The notes under the pieces were generated by a model that made no database searches, had not been told where the DNA came from, and saw nothing but the letters and a program-made list of their open reading frames with translations. Below are positions 1 through 10,369 of a stretch of DNA of 64,000 bases, piece after piece. The position numbers and the translations under genes are program-made. The first letter of the stretch is position 1. Each line of letters opens with the position of its first letter. Source of the DNA: Prorocentrum cordatum (Eukaryota > Sar > Dinophyceae > Prorocentrales > Prorocentraceae). Location: positions 271,006 through 335,005 of the forward strand of contig CAUYUJ010011226.1 in the NCBI GenBank assembly GCA_963575745.1, in the 5' to 3' direction.

Positions 1-136
1 TCCTCGAACCGCCCACCCCGCAGCGGGAGGCCAGCGCCCAGCGGCGGCGGGAAGCGGCGCGGCCGTCGATGGACGCGCTGGTAGACGGGCACCGCCAGCG
101 ACCAGCCCATAGCGATAATGGCAGACGCCAGGCGCA

Positions 137-1560
137 CTAGGGCTCGCTCCGACCGAAGAGCTGTCTTGCAAGAGGTCGGCCGACCGCCGTGCACCTGTGC
201 CGGGCACGAGGGGCCCGCCGGACGAAGGTCCCCCTCTGGTCGTCGCCCGGCCATCTAGGACGCGCAGCGACGCCCGGCTCGTCGACGCCGCCAGCGTGGC
301 CGCCTCGCCGACGCGGGGCCGCAGAATAGCGTTGCCCCGCACCATATTCGGGATGGGGCTGGTCACCCGCGAAGACTCGGGGCCAGGCCCCCCCCCCCCC
401 CCCTGTCTTCCCGGCGGCGAGCAATCCGTCTAGCAGCGCGTGGCCGCGCGCACGCGGACGAGGTCCTCGGCGGGGGGGCACCGTGGATATGCCCTGGTCG
501 ACAAGGTGCAGCGCGAGCATCTCCCACTCATGCTGGGACCGCCATTGACGCGCGCCCGTTGCATCGGGTTAGGCCAATCCGCTTCAACCTTCAGCGCCTT
601 CCGCTCCGCAACATCGGGCTCGACAGAGTCGATGGCATTCAACGTCGCGGCGTGGTCGCGCTCGGTCAAGCCATGGGGAAACTCTGTTAACGCGCAATGC
701 AGCGCTCGCATCGTCGGTTCTCGCCACTTCTTCCGCTAGCGGGGGCACCGTGACGACCTCGAACGGGAACTGGGCAAACTCCTGTCCGAATGCGGATGAG
801 CGCCATCGCGGTCTCTTGGGCCAAGGCGAACTTCACCCCATTTGCGGTAGGACGCCCGCGCGGCCCCGCAGTGCATGAAATTGATGCCCAGGGCGCTCAG
901 GTAGCTCCAGGCCTCGGTCAAGACAACCTTGGCCACTTCAGATGAGCGCGCGCTCTGGTGCCATCCCGCAACTTCGGAGAGAATGGGCAGGGGCAGCGGC
1001 AAGATGTCACGAACGCGGCCGCCGCTCCCCTGCAAGGTGGGCGCCTGACTGGTGAACTCCTGCGCGAAGGTCCCCAGGCTGCCAGGGTGCGCTCGGGCGA
1101 GGTACACGGGGGATACGGCCAAGCCGACGCATCAACTTCGCCCGGGCCAGCAATCCCACGGACGCCTCGGCCGTCGCACCACGATGCTGACCCCCGCTGG
1201 CGGCGCCAGTGCCGCTTCCGCCAAAAACGGGGGAGGTCGGCGGTTCGGCCCCCCCCCCCACGGCAGATCACCGCCAGGAATCGGCGCCGGGCCGACCCTG
1301 GCCTCGGCCCCGCCTCGGGCCGCTCGGTCTGAACCTTGGATGGAAGCCTCTCCACCGCCATCATTGCCGCCAGCTTCGCCTTATGGGCAGCGCTGGTCTC
1401 GCCCTCGCGCCTCGGCATCTAGCGGCGGAGGTCTGCCCGCGAGCGCCGCGGATCTGGCTCCAGCCGCTTCTCGCGAAACTTCGCCGTGGCCCGCGCCTGC
1501 GCCAGCTCGTCGCCCAGCAGCTGCGGCACGCGGGCAACTGCTCCAGCCTTGACGAGGGGC
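137..1560 (-). pseudogene. Retroelement-like coding remnant (unassigned N-terminal/linker region)
   Basis: Several minus-strand open stretches in different frames read as one decayed protein-coding region. The clearest is at 736-1122, with a segment near its middle containing EAWSYLSALGINFMHCG, followed by a GPRDRDGAHPH stretch. A second open stretch at 430-711 starts MRALHCALTEFPHGL. The 'EAWSYL..LG.NF.HCG' block resembles linker sequence I associate with dinoflagellate retroelement polyproteins; this is family memory, not a search. Frames change around 720 and again near 1120, and stops interrupt it, so it cannot make one product. Residues upstream (918-1560) are Arg/Ala/Pro-rich and less convincing. 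No catalytic domain (RT, RNase H, integrase) is visible, so the element class stays open. Confidence 0.35.
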
Positions 1561-1568
1561 TCCGCGTG

Positions 1569-1805
1569 GCGAAAACCTCGGCGGACCCACCCGACGCACA
1601 GGGCGCCCACGAGGCGCCCACGGCGCCCACGAGGCACCCACCAGCGAAACCTCGGCGGACCCACCCAGCGCACAGGGCGCCAACGAGGCGCCCACGGGCG
1701 GCAACGTGGCGGCAACGTGGCGAAACCTCGGCGGGTCCACCCAGCGCGCGTGGCGTCCACGAGGCGCCCACGGGCGGCAACGTGGCGAAACCCCGGCGGA
1801 CCCAT
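1569..1805. repeat. Short minisatellite, 66-78 bp units, about 4 copies
   Basis: The motif CGAAACCTCGGCGG recurs at 1569 (with one extra A), 1647, 1721 and 1787 (one change), spaced 78, 74 and 66 bp. Each copy is followed by a GGCGCCCACGAGGCGCCCAC-type segment. Unit length varies because short inner pieces (GGCAACGTGGC) are duplicated. Confidence 0.8.
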
Positions 1806-4800
1806 GCAATTCTTTAGGGACATGAGTAATAGCCCTGAAATGCAAACAATGATTGGGAACATATCTGTATATGGAGATGTACATGTATTTTCATGCACAT
1901 ATGTAGATCAGAAGATACGCGTACCTCTTTGCACATATGTCCACATACATGTGAACTGTCGCGCGGGCAACTTCCGGAAACATGCAACGATTCAGCACGA
2001 ACTCTCAGGAGTTGGTCATAAAAACACGAATGTCCAACGTGATCCCAAACAGGGGCAAACGATGCTATAGCATAGTTGCTAGACTGGCGGCCGCATCCCA
2101 ACACATCACGCACCATGACCCTGGAGTAGGCAAACCCCAAGCTCGCGCGACTTGCCTGGGGAACCAGGTGGCAATCTGACCGGTGGGGATTGTGCAGATA
2201 ACCATCCTTGGGCGGGTAAGGTGGCAGCCATGCAAACAAGCACGTGACTTCTAGAACTTCGGTGCACGCTCGGTTGGCACAACCCCCGCCATGAAAGCTA
2301 GGACGTTGAAGCTCCAAAGAGACGACAAACTAACAACAGCTGGCCCAGGTCACCACCATGATCGCTGTAGTGCGCAAAGATCGTTTTTCGCAAAAGTGGC
2401 GTTGATATCGTCATCATCACCACCATCGTCGCCATCACCTATCTCTCTCTCTCTCTCATCTCTCTCTACCTCATACTGTATATCTTCATCCCGCGCCTCC
2501 AGATCCTCCTGCTCCCAATCCTAATCAGACACGTTCGTCATGTATGCCAACAACGGTCAGGAACTTTTCCTTAGCATGTTGCGGCGGCGGCCCAGGCGAC
2601 ACGTTATGCCCTGTAATAGCGTTTCGCTTCGCTCCGCGGGGCGGGAGGGGGGGAAACGATCGGGACGTTGGCGCTTGGGAGTCGGGACGTGGATAGCGTG
2701 CCGCGCTAAAGCGTGGTGGGCCAGAACCGGCGGAACGACACGCAAAGCTACCGAATTTCCGTTTTCGTCTTTTCCTTTCAGGCCTGGATGTTTCAAACGT
2801 TTTCCATCTTGTACTGGTGACATGACACATGACGGGCGCAGGAACAACGGTATCTGGTTCGTCCTCATATACAGCACATGCGGCAACAACCTTCAGCGAC
2901 CGAACAACAACTCGCAACTTACCAAACAACTACAACGACCCTGTCCTCGATCGAGTCCACTCGGGTTTGCTTCCCGAGAACCGCGTTAGGCTCCATTGTT
3001 GTGCTGACTCACGGACGACCTTGCACGAGCGAACATGACGAATTCCTATCACGAACATGCCCAACATCTAAAACAACACCTTCCGCCACATGATGCCAAC
3101 CAAAAAAAAATAATCACGGAACCAATAGCGCCCATCCGCTCGGCTAATCAGCCACCGTGCCAGCGGTACGTTGGGGCGTGTTTGACTACTTGCTGGTTGC
3201 CAAGCTCGGTTTCTGTTGTGTTTCGAAGGCCGACACAACAGCCCCTCGTCGCAACCGTCCTCCAAAAACCTTCCCCCCGATGCTATTTTCGCCAGCGACA
3301 TTTTCGGCACCCAATCAGTTCCAAGATAGCCATCAACCGCCTCCCTCGAGAGGGCCTGAAGGCGTTCCACGAGCATCCAGAGAAAACCCAACGAGTTCCC
3401 GAAAACTTCAACATCGCCCCAGAATGGCCCGAAAGGCCCCATAAATGTCCAAGAGCCTCCCAAAGGGACTTCCCGTGAGACTCTGGGAAGCGAGACACTG
3501 AAAGGTTGTGTTTTCGCTTTCGAGTTTTCGGCTTGAGATCGCCTCGGGAAAGCTTCAGAGAGCTCTATTAAGCCCCGAAGACGACTCACAAGTACCGCGC
3601 GAGAGCCTTCAGACAGCCCCCAGGACTGCCCGAGAACCCTCCAAGACGTCCCAAGAGGGGTGCAAAACGTCCCCAATACCCGCCAAGACGTCCAGGAGAT
3701 GGTTTAACCGAGCCTCGTCGGGAAAGCTCGGCGGAACCATCGCGCGCTTGATGGCCCCGATACCCCCAACGGGCCCCCAACAAGCCTCCACGAGGCGCCC
3801 AAGAGAGTTTCAGGAGGCCAACACGAGATCCGAAGGATGCCCCCCCCCCAAAAAAAGCTTCCAGAACGTTTCAAATGCGCCGTCAGGAAGGACAAAGGAG
3901 GAGGGGCGGGACGAGGCATGAGGAGGGAGCGAAGACTGAGATAACGAGGCTGCGAAAAAGGAGACGGCGCTCAGGGTCTGCGCCAGTCCAGACAGAGCGC
4001 TGAACTAGAGCGGATCTTAAACTCAACTTCCTCCCTGCTGCGCTGCTGCACTGGCGCGGTGGGTGAGGGGGGTTGCCAGAGGCATCTGGATTATTTGGTC
4101 TTGGGCACCTCGAGCAACAATCAATAATCTGACCGACCATCCTGGACCAGTATTCAAAGATCACCCTGCTTCCAATCTTGTGGATTCGGCTGGGACAAGG
4201 TCACTCTCATGACTTCGTCTGGTCGGGATATGAACACGTGCTACTTGTCCCACTTCTGCTGCTGAGGGGGTCGGTGACGGCGCAAGCGTGAGAAGCAAAT
4301 CTTGGCCGCAAAGAATGTGTTGGGCCTCGGTCCCGCAATCAACCAAGAAGCCCGCCTGCTGGACACGCGCGAACACCTCCATGCCTCCGCTTCCAGATAT
4401 TATCAGGCTCCCACCTCCTTGCCACGACTGCTGCTGCTTCTTGCCCAAACCTTAACATGTATAGTTTCAAGCGTCAACAAGAAATCACTAGCAACATGAA
4501 ACGGTGCCTTGCAATAACAAAATGTGGCCACATTACCCACATTACCGACAACCATCCACCTGGTATACATGTATCAACGTTCACACCGAGATCACAACAA
4601 CGCGAACACCGAGATGTCGACGATCCTTGCCGGCAAGCCGCTCAGAGATGAAGCGATTCAGCTCCGAGACGTTGCCTAGTCTGCGGGACTGGAAGTGGAA
4701 GAGGGCATGGGCGCTTGCCATAGGACGAGAGGGATTCAGATCATGAGTTTGTGCATCGTGTGCTCGCCCAGACGAACTTCAACATTCGTCATCATACAAT

Positions 4801-4980
4801 GGCTGCTCTTGTAGACACCTGATCAAACCCAACTCCCATGCATCGCTGTACTACGTGTACGTCGTAGGAGAAGACGCCATCGAAGACTAGGCGGCTAAAC
4901 GCACGTAGTCATCCGCGCCGTGGTACAGCTACAAGCTGTAATTATGGTCGCATGGATGATACAGCTGGTTGTGAAATGTC
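1806..4980. other. Intergenic; no recognisable gene
   Basis: I see no supported gene here. 2437-2500 is TC-rich microsatellite-like sequence. 3280-3800 is an irregular low-complexity tract built from short pieces such as CCAAGACGTCC and CCAAGAG, which makes open frames full of 'LG.SW' repeats on the minus strand; these are not called genes. An open stretch at 4161-4448 (-) encodes 95 residues with ordinary composition but no motif I recognise, and could be an exon or chance. Confidence 0.5.
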
Positions 4981-7260
4981 TAGTATGGGAGAGAAAACAG
5001 CAGTGGAAGATAGGGACATATCAGGCTATTACTTAAAGCTCAACGGTAAGATGATTTGAGGGATAGGCCAGATAACTGAATCTCGTATGAGTTGCGCACG
5101 GACAACAGAATTGGTCGCAATGCCTCCATGGCGCAGTGAGGGGAGTACGGAGGAAATGTACACAAACTATTGCAAGAGGAGAGCACGAAGGAAGCTTGAC
5201 ACTCAAAGACAGAGTTTCGGCGCGCCGAACGTCGGCCCAATCACAATCAAATTGCGGTGGCCAGCCCGGGAAGCGGGCCATGGCCCAATAACCAAATTCA
5301 GATATCAATCGCTTGTACCTGCCACCGCGTGGGATTTCAGGGAAGCTGAAAGACATGGAAATTGGAAAATCCGCGAACATGGAAACGGCCAGGGCCGGAA
5401 AAACTGGCCAGGGCTACAACGAGCCCGAAACAGATGGGACGAGATCGCCAGGGGCAGCTGGAAAACTAAAAGGAAACCGGCCAGGGCTGGGAAGAGTGGA
5501 AGGCCTGGCCCCAACCACTTTTTTCAGCTTCCCCATGCTCTTTCTCTGTCCCCCCCTGCCGTCGCACACCGAAGGCACACGACTGCCCCTGTCCAGGGCA
5601 GGAGGAGGAGGCTCGGCGCACCGGAGCGCGGTGGGCACAGTGAAGCTTTGGCCCCGGCGCGGAGCCGCATCGCTGCTCTCGTCATCGTCGCCGTTGCCAT
5701 TTCAGTGTCAGCGGCGCGCCCAAGGGGGAAGGCAGAGGGGGCGGGCCTTCCCAGAAGGCTCAGGAGGCCTCTGGCTTTCTGAGAAGCTCCCTGAACCTTC
5801 TCCGAAGCCCAGCCGCCTTCATCGAAGGCCTGCACCCTCTCGCTTCTCCCCTGGGCGCGCCGATGACATTAGTCACCCCGCAATGGTTATCAGCATTTGC
5901 CGCCATCGCCACGTGATATCGCCACCATCAGCGTGCCAAGACCAACTAGAACAGCAACGATGACGACGTCACCATCACAATAAATGACCACTCCTCGCAC
6001 TTCCTCCTGATGTCACCATAAATATTCACCGATGCCACCCGTGATGAACGCGACTCACCTTCTTTAGTCTGAACCGCCACGAGTTCCTGCAACAAGAACT
6101 GATCATCGTAACTGGATGGCAAGCAAGTCATGACCATCACGACTACCAACATCGCCATAACAAATATTATCGTCGTGACTATAATATTATAATTTCCGTT
6201 CGCATTCACTCCTTGCCGAGCGCGCTCGATTCATCTGTGATTTTACCAGCCAGCTCCCGGCTCACATTCTCTCTCCAGGTGTCTGGCATCGCCGTTGGTG
6301 GCCCCCTCTGGGCCACCAGGATACTGAGGCATTGGTCCTGTCCTGCTACGGTCATCCATGTCGTTGAGGCGGAACGCAAGAAGAATTATACCTACCAGCA
6401 GCGACTCCTAGGACTTGAAGCAACCAGTAGGAAGCAACCAAGCGCTTGCAAACCATAACTTCGACATAATACAGTGCTGTGCATGCAGGGCACATGCAAA
6501 CGCAAACAAGCAAGCCGCGCGAAAACAAGCAAGCGCGAATCATGGCAAGCAGTCGGCCCATGCACATGCAAGCAGACAGGATAACATCATACACGACTAA
6601 TTTCACGCAATCAAGGAATAACGAAACACAAGCAAACCATGCAAGCACAAGCAATCAATCATGCAGTTCGAAGACGAAATATCAAGCCAACAGCTGGCCC
6701 ATGCGGACGGACACACAACCAATAAAACAATATGCAAGGATGCGCGCTGGCGAAGAAACAAGAACATGAATACGTAACTGGGCAAGGAAGCCGTGCGAAC
6801 ATAAACCAGCACGCCATGCGAGCACAACCAACCAACCAAATCAAGAAACCATGTGGATACAAGCTAAATTGCAAGCCGTGCGAATGCAAGCGGACCAGCA
6901 AACAAACTTTGCGAATCCAAGCACATAAACAATTCAACCAGTAATACTTATTCAAACAAGCAAGCAAGTCAGCAAAGAAAGCATGCAGAAACCACGCACT
7001 GCAACACTATGTTTTGACAATAGCGTGCCCATGTAAGCAGCAAAAATAAGGGTGCCATATAATATAATATCAAAGAACATGCAAGCAATGCGATTGGAAC
7101 TTTTCCCAGCGGCCGTGCCAATAGTTGCTGCACGTACACTGGCCGCGGGACCATGACGCCCCCCGCTTTTTAGACCGCGCGACGCAAATACAAATAACCC
7201 AATGAATATACACGGATAAACAGACCGTGCAATGATACATCGTGGCATCGAACTATCGAG
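4981..7260. other. Intergenic; A-rich irregular repeats, no gene
   Basis: No supported gene. 5385-5510 repeats GGCCAGGGCTGG-like words irregularly. 6440-6970 is A-rich and repeats AAGCAAGC, CCATGCGAGCAC and ACCAACCAAC words without a fixed period. The remainder has no structure I can name. Confidence 0.5.
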
Positions 7261-7304
7261 CACCGCAAAAACGCTGTACTATGATTGAACAACCCATGGG
7301 ACAT

Positions 7305-7578
7305 GCTCCAGGCTAAAGCTGGACCCAACCAGATGCTTCGCCTAAGGCAGAGCATACGTCCAACCCTGTCGTATCGTATTAACGATGGTGCCAGAAGTAA
7401 GAAGGAGCCGCGTGAGCGGCGATGATACATCTCAAGAGAAAAGGCTGGAACCTTTTTCTGTCTCGATATAAGGTAGCGGGCCGCGGTGCGGCCCGGTCAG
7501 ATAGGCGGCTGGTCACTGGGCCAAAATGGCCGCGGACAAACGCTCGATGCCTCTCGCCTTTGCCCTTCCTCCTTCAGT
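7305..7578 (-). repeat. 3' LTR block of Ty1/copia-type element (minus strand)
   Basis: This block matches 16490-16775 in the same orientation at roughly 80% by eye, and both copies stop sharply at the sequence CCTCCTTCAG on the plus strand. Read on the minus strand, the block therefore begins CTGAAGGAGG, which gives the TG start usual for LTRs. It lies about 120 bp beyond the end of the copia RNase H tail (7698), exactly where a 3' LTR belongs. The other LTR edge is not sharp; weak similarity may continue to about 7265. Both copies contain a GGCCATTTTGGC core. Confidence 0.65.
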
Positions 7579-7697
7579 GTCGGGTGGGAGAAGACGAAGC
7601 GCGAATCCGCTACCGGACATACTCAGCAAAACATGTAGATTACACAAGAAAGGCGGCAGCCAGTGGGCTCAACCTAGGCAGGTTGCCCCGCAGCTCA

Positions 7698-7994
7698 CTA
7701 TTCCCCAGGCGGCTCATGTGGTCTCGCCTGGCCCGCTCTGTAGGGAGTGCGTCGCTTCGAGTCGTGCTTGAAGGATTGCACTCCTTCCATGACTTGCAGG
7801 GGCATGTCTCTGTCGATGCCCCCCTTGGTGTGGCCATCCGCACTCAGATCGCGAGTGTCGCACCACTGCGCACAACGCACGATGCCGCGCTTCATCATTT
7901 GCCCTATCCAAGAAATGTGACCCAACAGTGTAGATTCAGTCGGCTTCTTCAGGCCTTTGCTTGACAAAGAATTGGAGACGGATTCTGCATCAAC
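7698..7994 (-). pseudogene. Copia polyprotein C-terminus: RNase H tail
   Basis: The minus strand encodes a 98-residue segment starting VDAESVSNSL, running through GHISWIGQMMKRGI and WCDTRDLSADGHTKG to a stop at 7698. This is the end of a Ty1/copia polyprotein: the first Asp is in the position of the RNase H 'DAxSxxx' acid, and 'DTRDLSADGHTKG' corresponds to the family's terminal 'ADGxTK' motif. The enzyme domain degrades RNA in RNA-DNA hybrids during reverse transcription. Upstream of 7994 the copia frame runs into unrelated GC-rich sequence on the opposite strand (the LINE remnant), so the domain is truncated at its N-terminus by an insertion or rearrangement. Confidence 0.75.
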
Positions 7995-7999
7995 GAGCA

Positions 8000-9089
8000 A
8001 AGCGCTCGAGCGGGGGTGCCCCGCGCCAGCTGCTGGCGGCCCCGGCGGCGCCTCCGGCGGCCCCAGCGCTAGCGCCCGAGGAGGCTGCAGCTTCAGCGCT
8101 GCGCATGTGCGGCAGCGTCGCGACCGAGGCCGTCGCGGCGGAATGGAAGGGCGACGCCGGCACGTGCCCACACTGCGGGCTTGCCCCCGAAGACCGCGAG
8201 CATCATCTCTGGCAGTGCCCAGCGTGGGAGGGCCCGCGGCGCGCCGCGCTTGCTGCGGCGCCACGATTAGAGACCCTGCCGAGTGACGCCGGTGCCCTGA
8301 GGCAGCTGCTGCTGGCAGGGGTCGCGCAGACCGGGGTCTTGGCGCCGCCGCCGCTCGTCGCTGCCCTCGTGGAGGCCGCCGGGGGCGAAGGCCCGCAGCT
8401 GCCGCCTGCAGGCGGCGTAGCTCCCGGCAGCGCCCCGCCGCACGGTGTGGGGCGATGGGGCATGCCTCCGCCCCGCCGACCCGCTGCTGGCGCGAGCGGC
8501 CTGGGGTCTCCAGGTCGAGGGCCTCGCAAAGCCCAACCTCGCTGGCCCGGACGGGCTCCAGTCGGCGTAGAGGGCCGAGGTGACGGCCGCGGCGGCGGCG
8601 GCTCGCTTTGTCGGTGGCCCCATCGACCTCGCCTCGGACAGCCAGTGCGTGGTGCGGGCGTGCGCCCAAATCGAGGCTGGCGCCGACGTGCGGAACTGGG
8701 GGCACGCCGACCTGTGGCCCCTGCTGATGGACGCCGCGCGCAGCGGCTGGCTCTGGGCCCGCTGGGTGCCCGCCCACAAGACGCCTGCGGAGGCGCGCCG
8801 CCTGGGGCTGAGCGAGAGGGACCGCCTCAGCAACGCGGCGGCCGACGGCAACGCTGGCGCCGCCGCGGCGAGCAGAGCGCCGCCGCCAGACGCGGTGCGC
8901 GCCCGCCGCCAGGAGCTGGAGCTGCTGGGGGCCGCGCAGCGCGCGATGGCTGCCGCGCAGCAGGCCGCCCTGGCGGCGGCGCCGCTGGCAGCGCGCCGCC
9001 GTCGTTGGAGGGTGAAAATGGGGGTCGGGCGCAGGGTCCCGGCAATGGTGTCGTCATGGGCCATGCATGGGCGATGCGTCCTCGATTGA
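8000..9089 (+). pseudogene. 5'-truncated LINE ORF2 C-terminus: zinc knuckle and RNase H
   Basis: In plus frame 2 a zinc knuckle CPHCGLAPEDREHHLWQC lies at 8165-8218, the type found after the reverse transcriptase in many LINE ORF2 proteins. In plus frame 3 an RNase H domain follows: DGAC at 8454-8465 (first acid), AEV with Glu at 8577, DSQ with Asp at 8637, VPAHKTP, then LSNAAADGN, ending at a TGA at 9087-9089. Knuckle and RNase H are in different frames, so there is a frameshift between about 8300 and 8450. A TAG at 8568-8570 also interrupts the RNase H just before the Glu. No RT or endonuclease is present, as expected for 5'-truncated retroposition. It sits within the minus-strand copia element. 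Confidence 0.7.
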
Positions 9090-9098
9090 TGTGTTCGG
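8990..9098 (+). repeat. Inverted-repeat arm 1 (LINE 3' tail)
   Basis: The 3' end of the LINE remnant, including GTTGGAGGGTGAAA and GCCATGCATGG, matches 9825-9935 in reverse orientation (partner TTTCACCCTCCAAC and CATGCATGGGCGAT). Several gaps are needed but the order of blocks is kept. The translated minus strand of arm 1 and plus strand of arm 2 share HAW..P.....PC.RPP.SPSN. Confidence 0.6.
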
Positions 9099-9245
9099 CG
9101 GGGGAGCCAATTGAGGCTCCCCGCCTGCGCCCGTGCGCGAGACTTGAGGGTAGACGAAGCAAGGGGGCGGGGGGCTCGGGAAAGACGACGAAGGCAACGT
9201 TCGCTGAGAGCGCAAAAACAAATGTTGGAATACACGAAAGCGGTG

Positions 9246-9247
<2 letters not shown>

Positions 9248-9280
<33 letters not shown>

Positions 9281-9285
9281 CGTGT
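9248..9285. repeat. (GT)n microsatellite
   Basis: An uninterrupted run of GT dinucleotides (9248-9276) then two CGTG variants. It lies about 160 bp after the LINE stop codon and could be the tail of the LINE insertion, though this cannot be shown. Confidence 0.9.
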
Positions 9286-9356
9286 ATCAAAATCTGCTCA
9301 GCCAATCTGACATGCGGAACGCTGAGCCTCAGCTTTGGGGATCTTGAAGGCCAGAG

Positions 9357-9580
9357 CAACATGTGGATTCACAGCGTGGGGAAGAGCAATACGTGAATTC
9401 ACATTTTGGGAACAAGGAAAATGTGAATTCACATGTTGGAAACATGAAAACGTTAATTCACCGTTTGGAATTTTATCTTTATGATGGAGCCAGAATATGC
9501 ATTCACATTTTGGGAAAAAGGAGAATGTGAAATCAAATTTTGGAAAAAAGGAAAATGTGAATTCACATTTTGAGAAAATC
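9357..9580. repeat. About 31-bp tandem repeat centred on a GAATTC palindrome
   Basis: Irregular units of about 30 bp, each with the palindrome ATGTGAATTCACAT or a close variant followed by TTTGGGAAAAAGGA. About seven copies, some with point changes that break the palindrome. The array sits between the two inverted LINE tails. Open frames over it (FPKFDFTFSF-type repeats) are not genes. Confidence 0.75.
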
Positions 9581-9824
9581 ATGGAGACCCATTCCAAATC
9601 TGTCTTGGGGGTCGACAAGTCTTCGTTTGGGAGCATGCGCGATCAACGATCGCAAAATCAAGACGCACTTGCACTCCACTTCGCCGCCCCACGCGCAATA
9701 TGCAATAACACCCGGACGCATGAACGAAAATGGATAGACGGCGCGTTTGCCCGCGCGGGCAACGCGCGGGCACGAGCGACTGGCCCTCAATGACCGCCAA
9801 CATTGGATGCCAATCGTACCCGAT

Positions 9825-9935
9825 CACATACATGAGCGATGCATTGAGCATGCATGGGCGATTCAGCCCCCATTGAAGACCCCCTGTTGCAGGCCCCCTC
9901 TTTCACCCTCCAACGTCGGCGCGACTGGCACTGGG
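9825..9935 (-). repeat. Inverted-repeat arm 2 (second LINE-type tail)
   Basis: Reverse-orientation partner of 8990-9098. On the minus strand it reads GTTGGAGGGTGAAA followed by a CATGCATG region, so it looks like the 3' tail of a related LINE copy pointing toward lower coordinates. Minus-strand translation upstream (to about 10370) is Ala/Arg-rich like the C-terminus of the first copy but shows no RNase H motifs. Confidence 0.55.
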
Positions 9936-10090
9936 TGCGCCGCGGGGCCCGGACCCGCCCGGCCTCCGCGCAGCCGGGCGCCGCGCCCGCTGGACGCGCG
10001 CTTCCGCCAGCGCCGCCGCCGGGCAGCGAGGCCGACGACCCCGTCCGCCCAGGCGCCATGCTGGCTGCCATCTTCGCAGGGCGGTCGTGA

Positions 10091-10327
10091 TGGCCGCGCG
10101 CCCCCGAGCAGGGGCCTGGCCATGTCGTCTGCCTCCGGTGCGGCGCCAGCGCCGCGGCGCCCGCGGAAGTGTGGGGCCGTGCATGCCCGGGGTGGAAGGA
10201 GGGGCTGCCGGCGCGCGGGCAAGCGCTACTCCTTCTCTGTGAACTGCGCTTCGCTGGGGGCAGCGCGGCGGACTTTGCATGCCTCGCTGCGCAGCGGCGC
10301 GCGCAGCTCCCCAAAGCGCCAGACTGA
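10091..10327 (+). pseudogene. LINE-type C-terminal zinc-knuckle fragment
   Basis: Plus frame 2 reads GHVVCLRCGASAAAPAEVWG then RACPGWKEGLPARGQALL to a TGA at 10325-10327. The pattern C-x2-C-G...C-P-G...L resembles the extreme C-terminal knuckle of dinoflagellate LINE proteins as I remember them. A TGA at 10088-10090 separates it from an upstream open stretch in the same frame (9854-10087). It has no attached RT. Chance coding on very GC-rich DNA is a real alternative. Confidence 0.35.
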
Positions 10328-10369
10328 TCGGCGCCTTCCCGGGCGCCCGCGGATGCGCGGGGCGCCTTA

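Noticed and set aside
3068-3676. 202-codon minus frame with LG.SW repeats
   Set aside because: Produced by irregular short repeats (CCAAGACGTCC); no recognisable fold or family.
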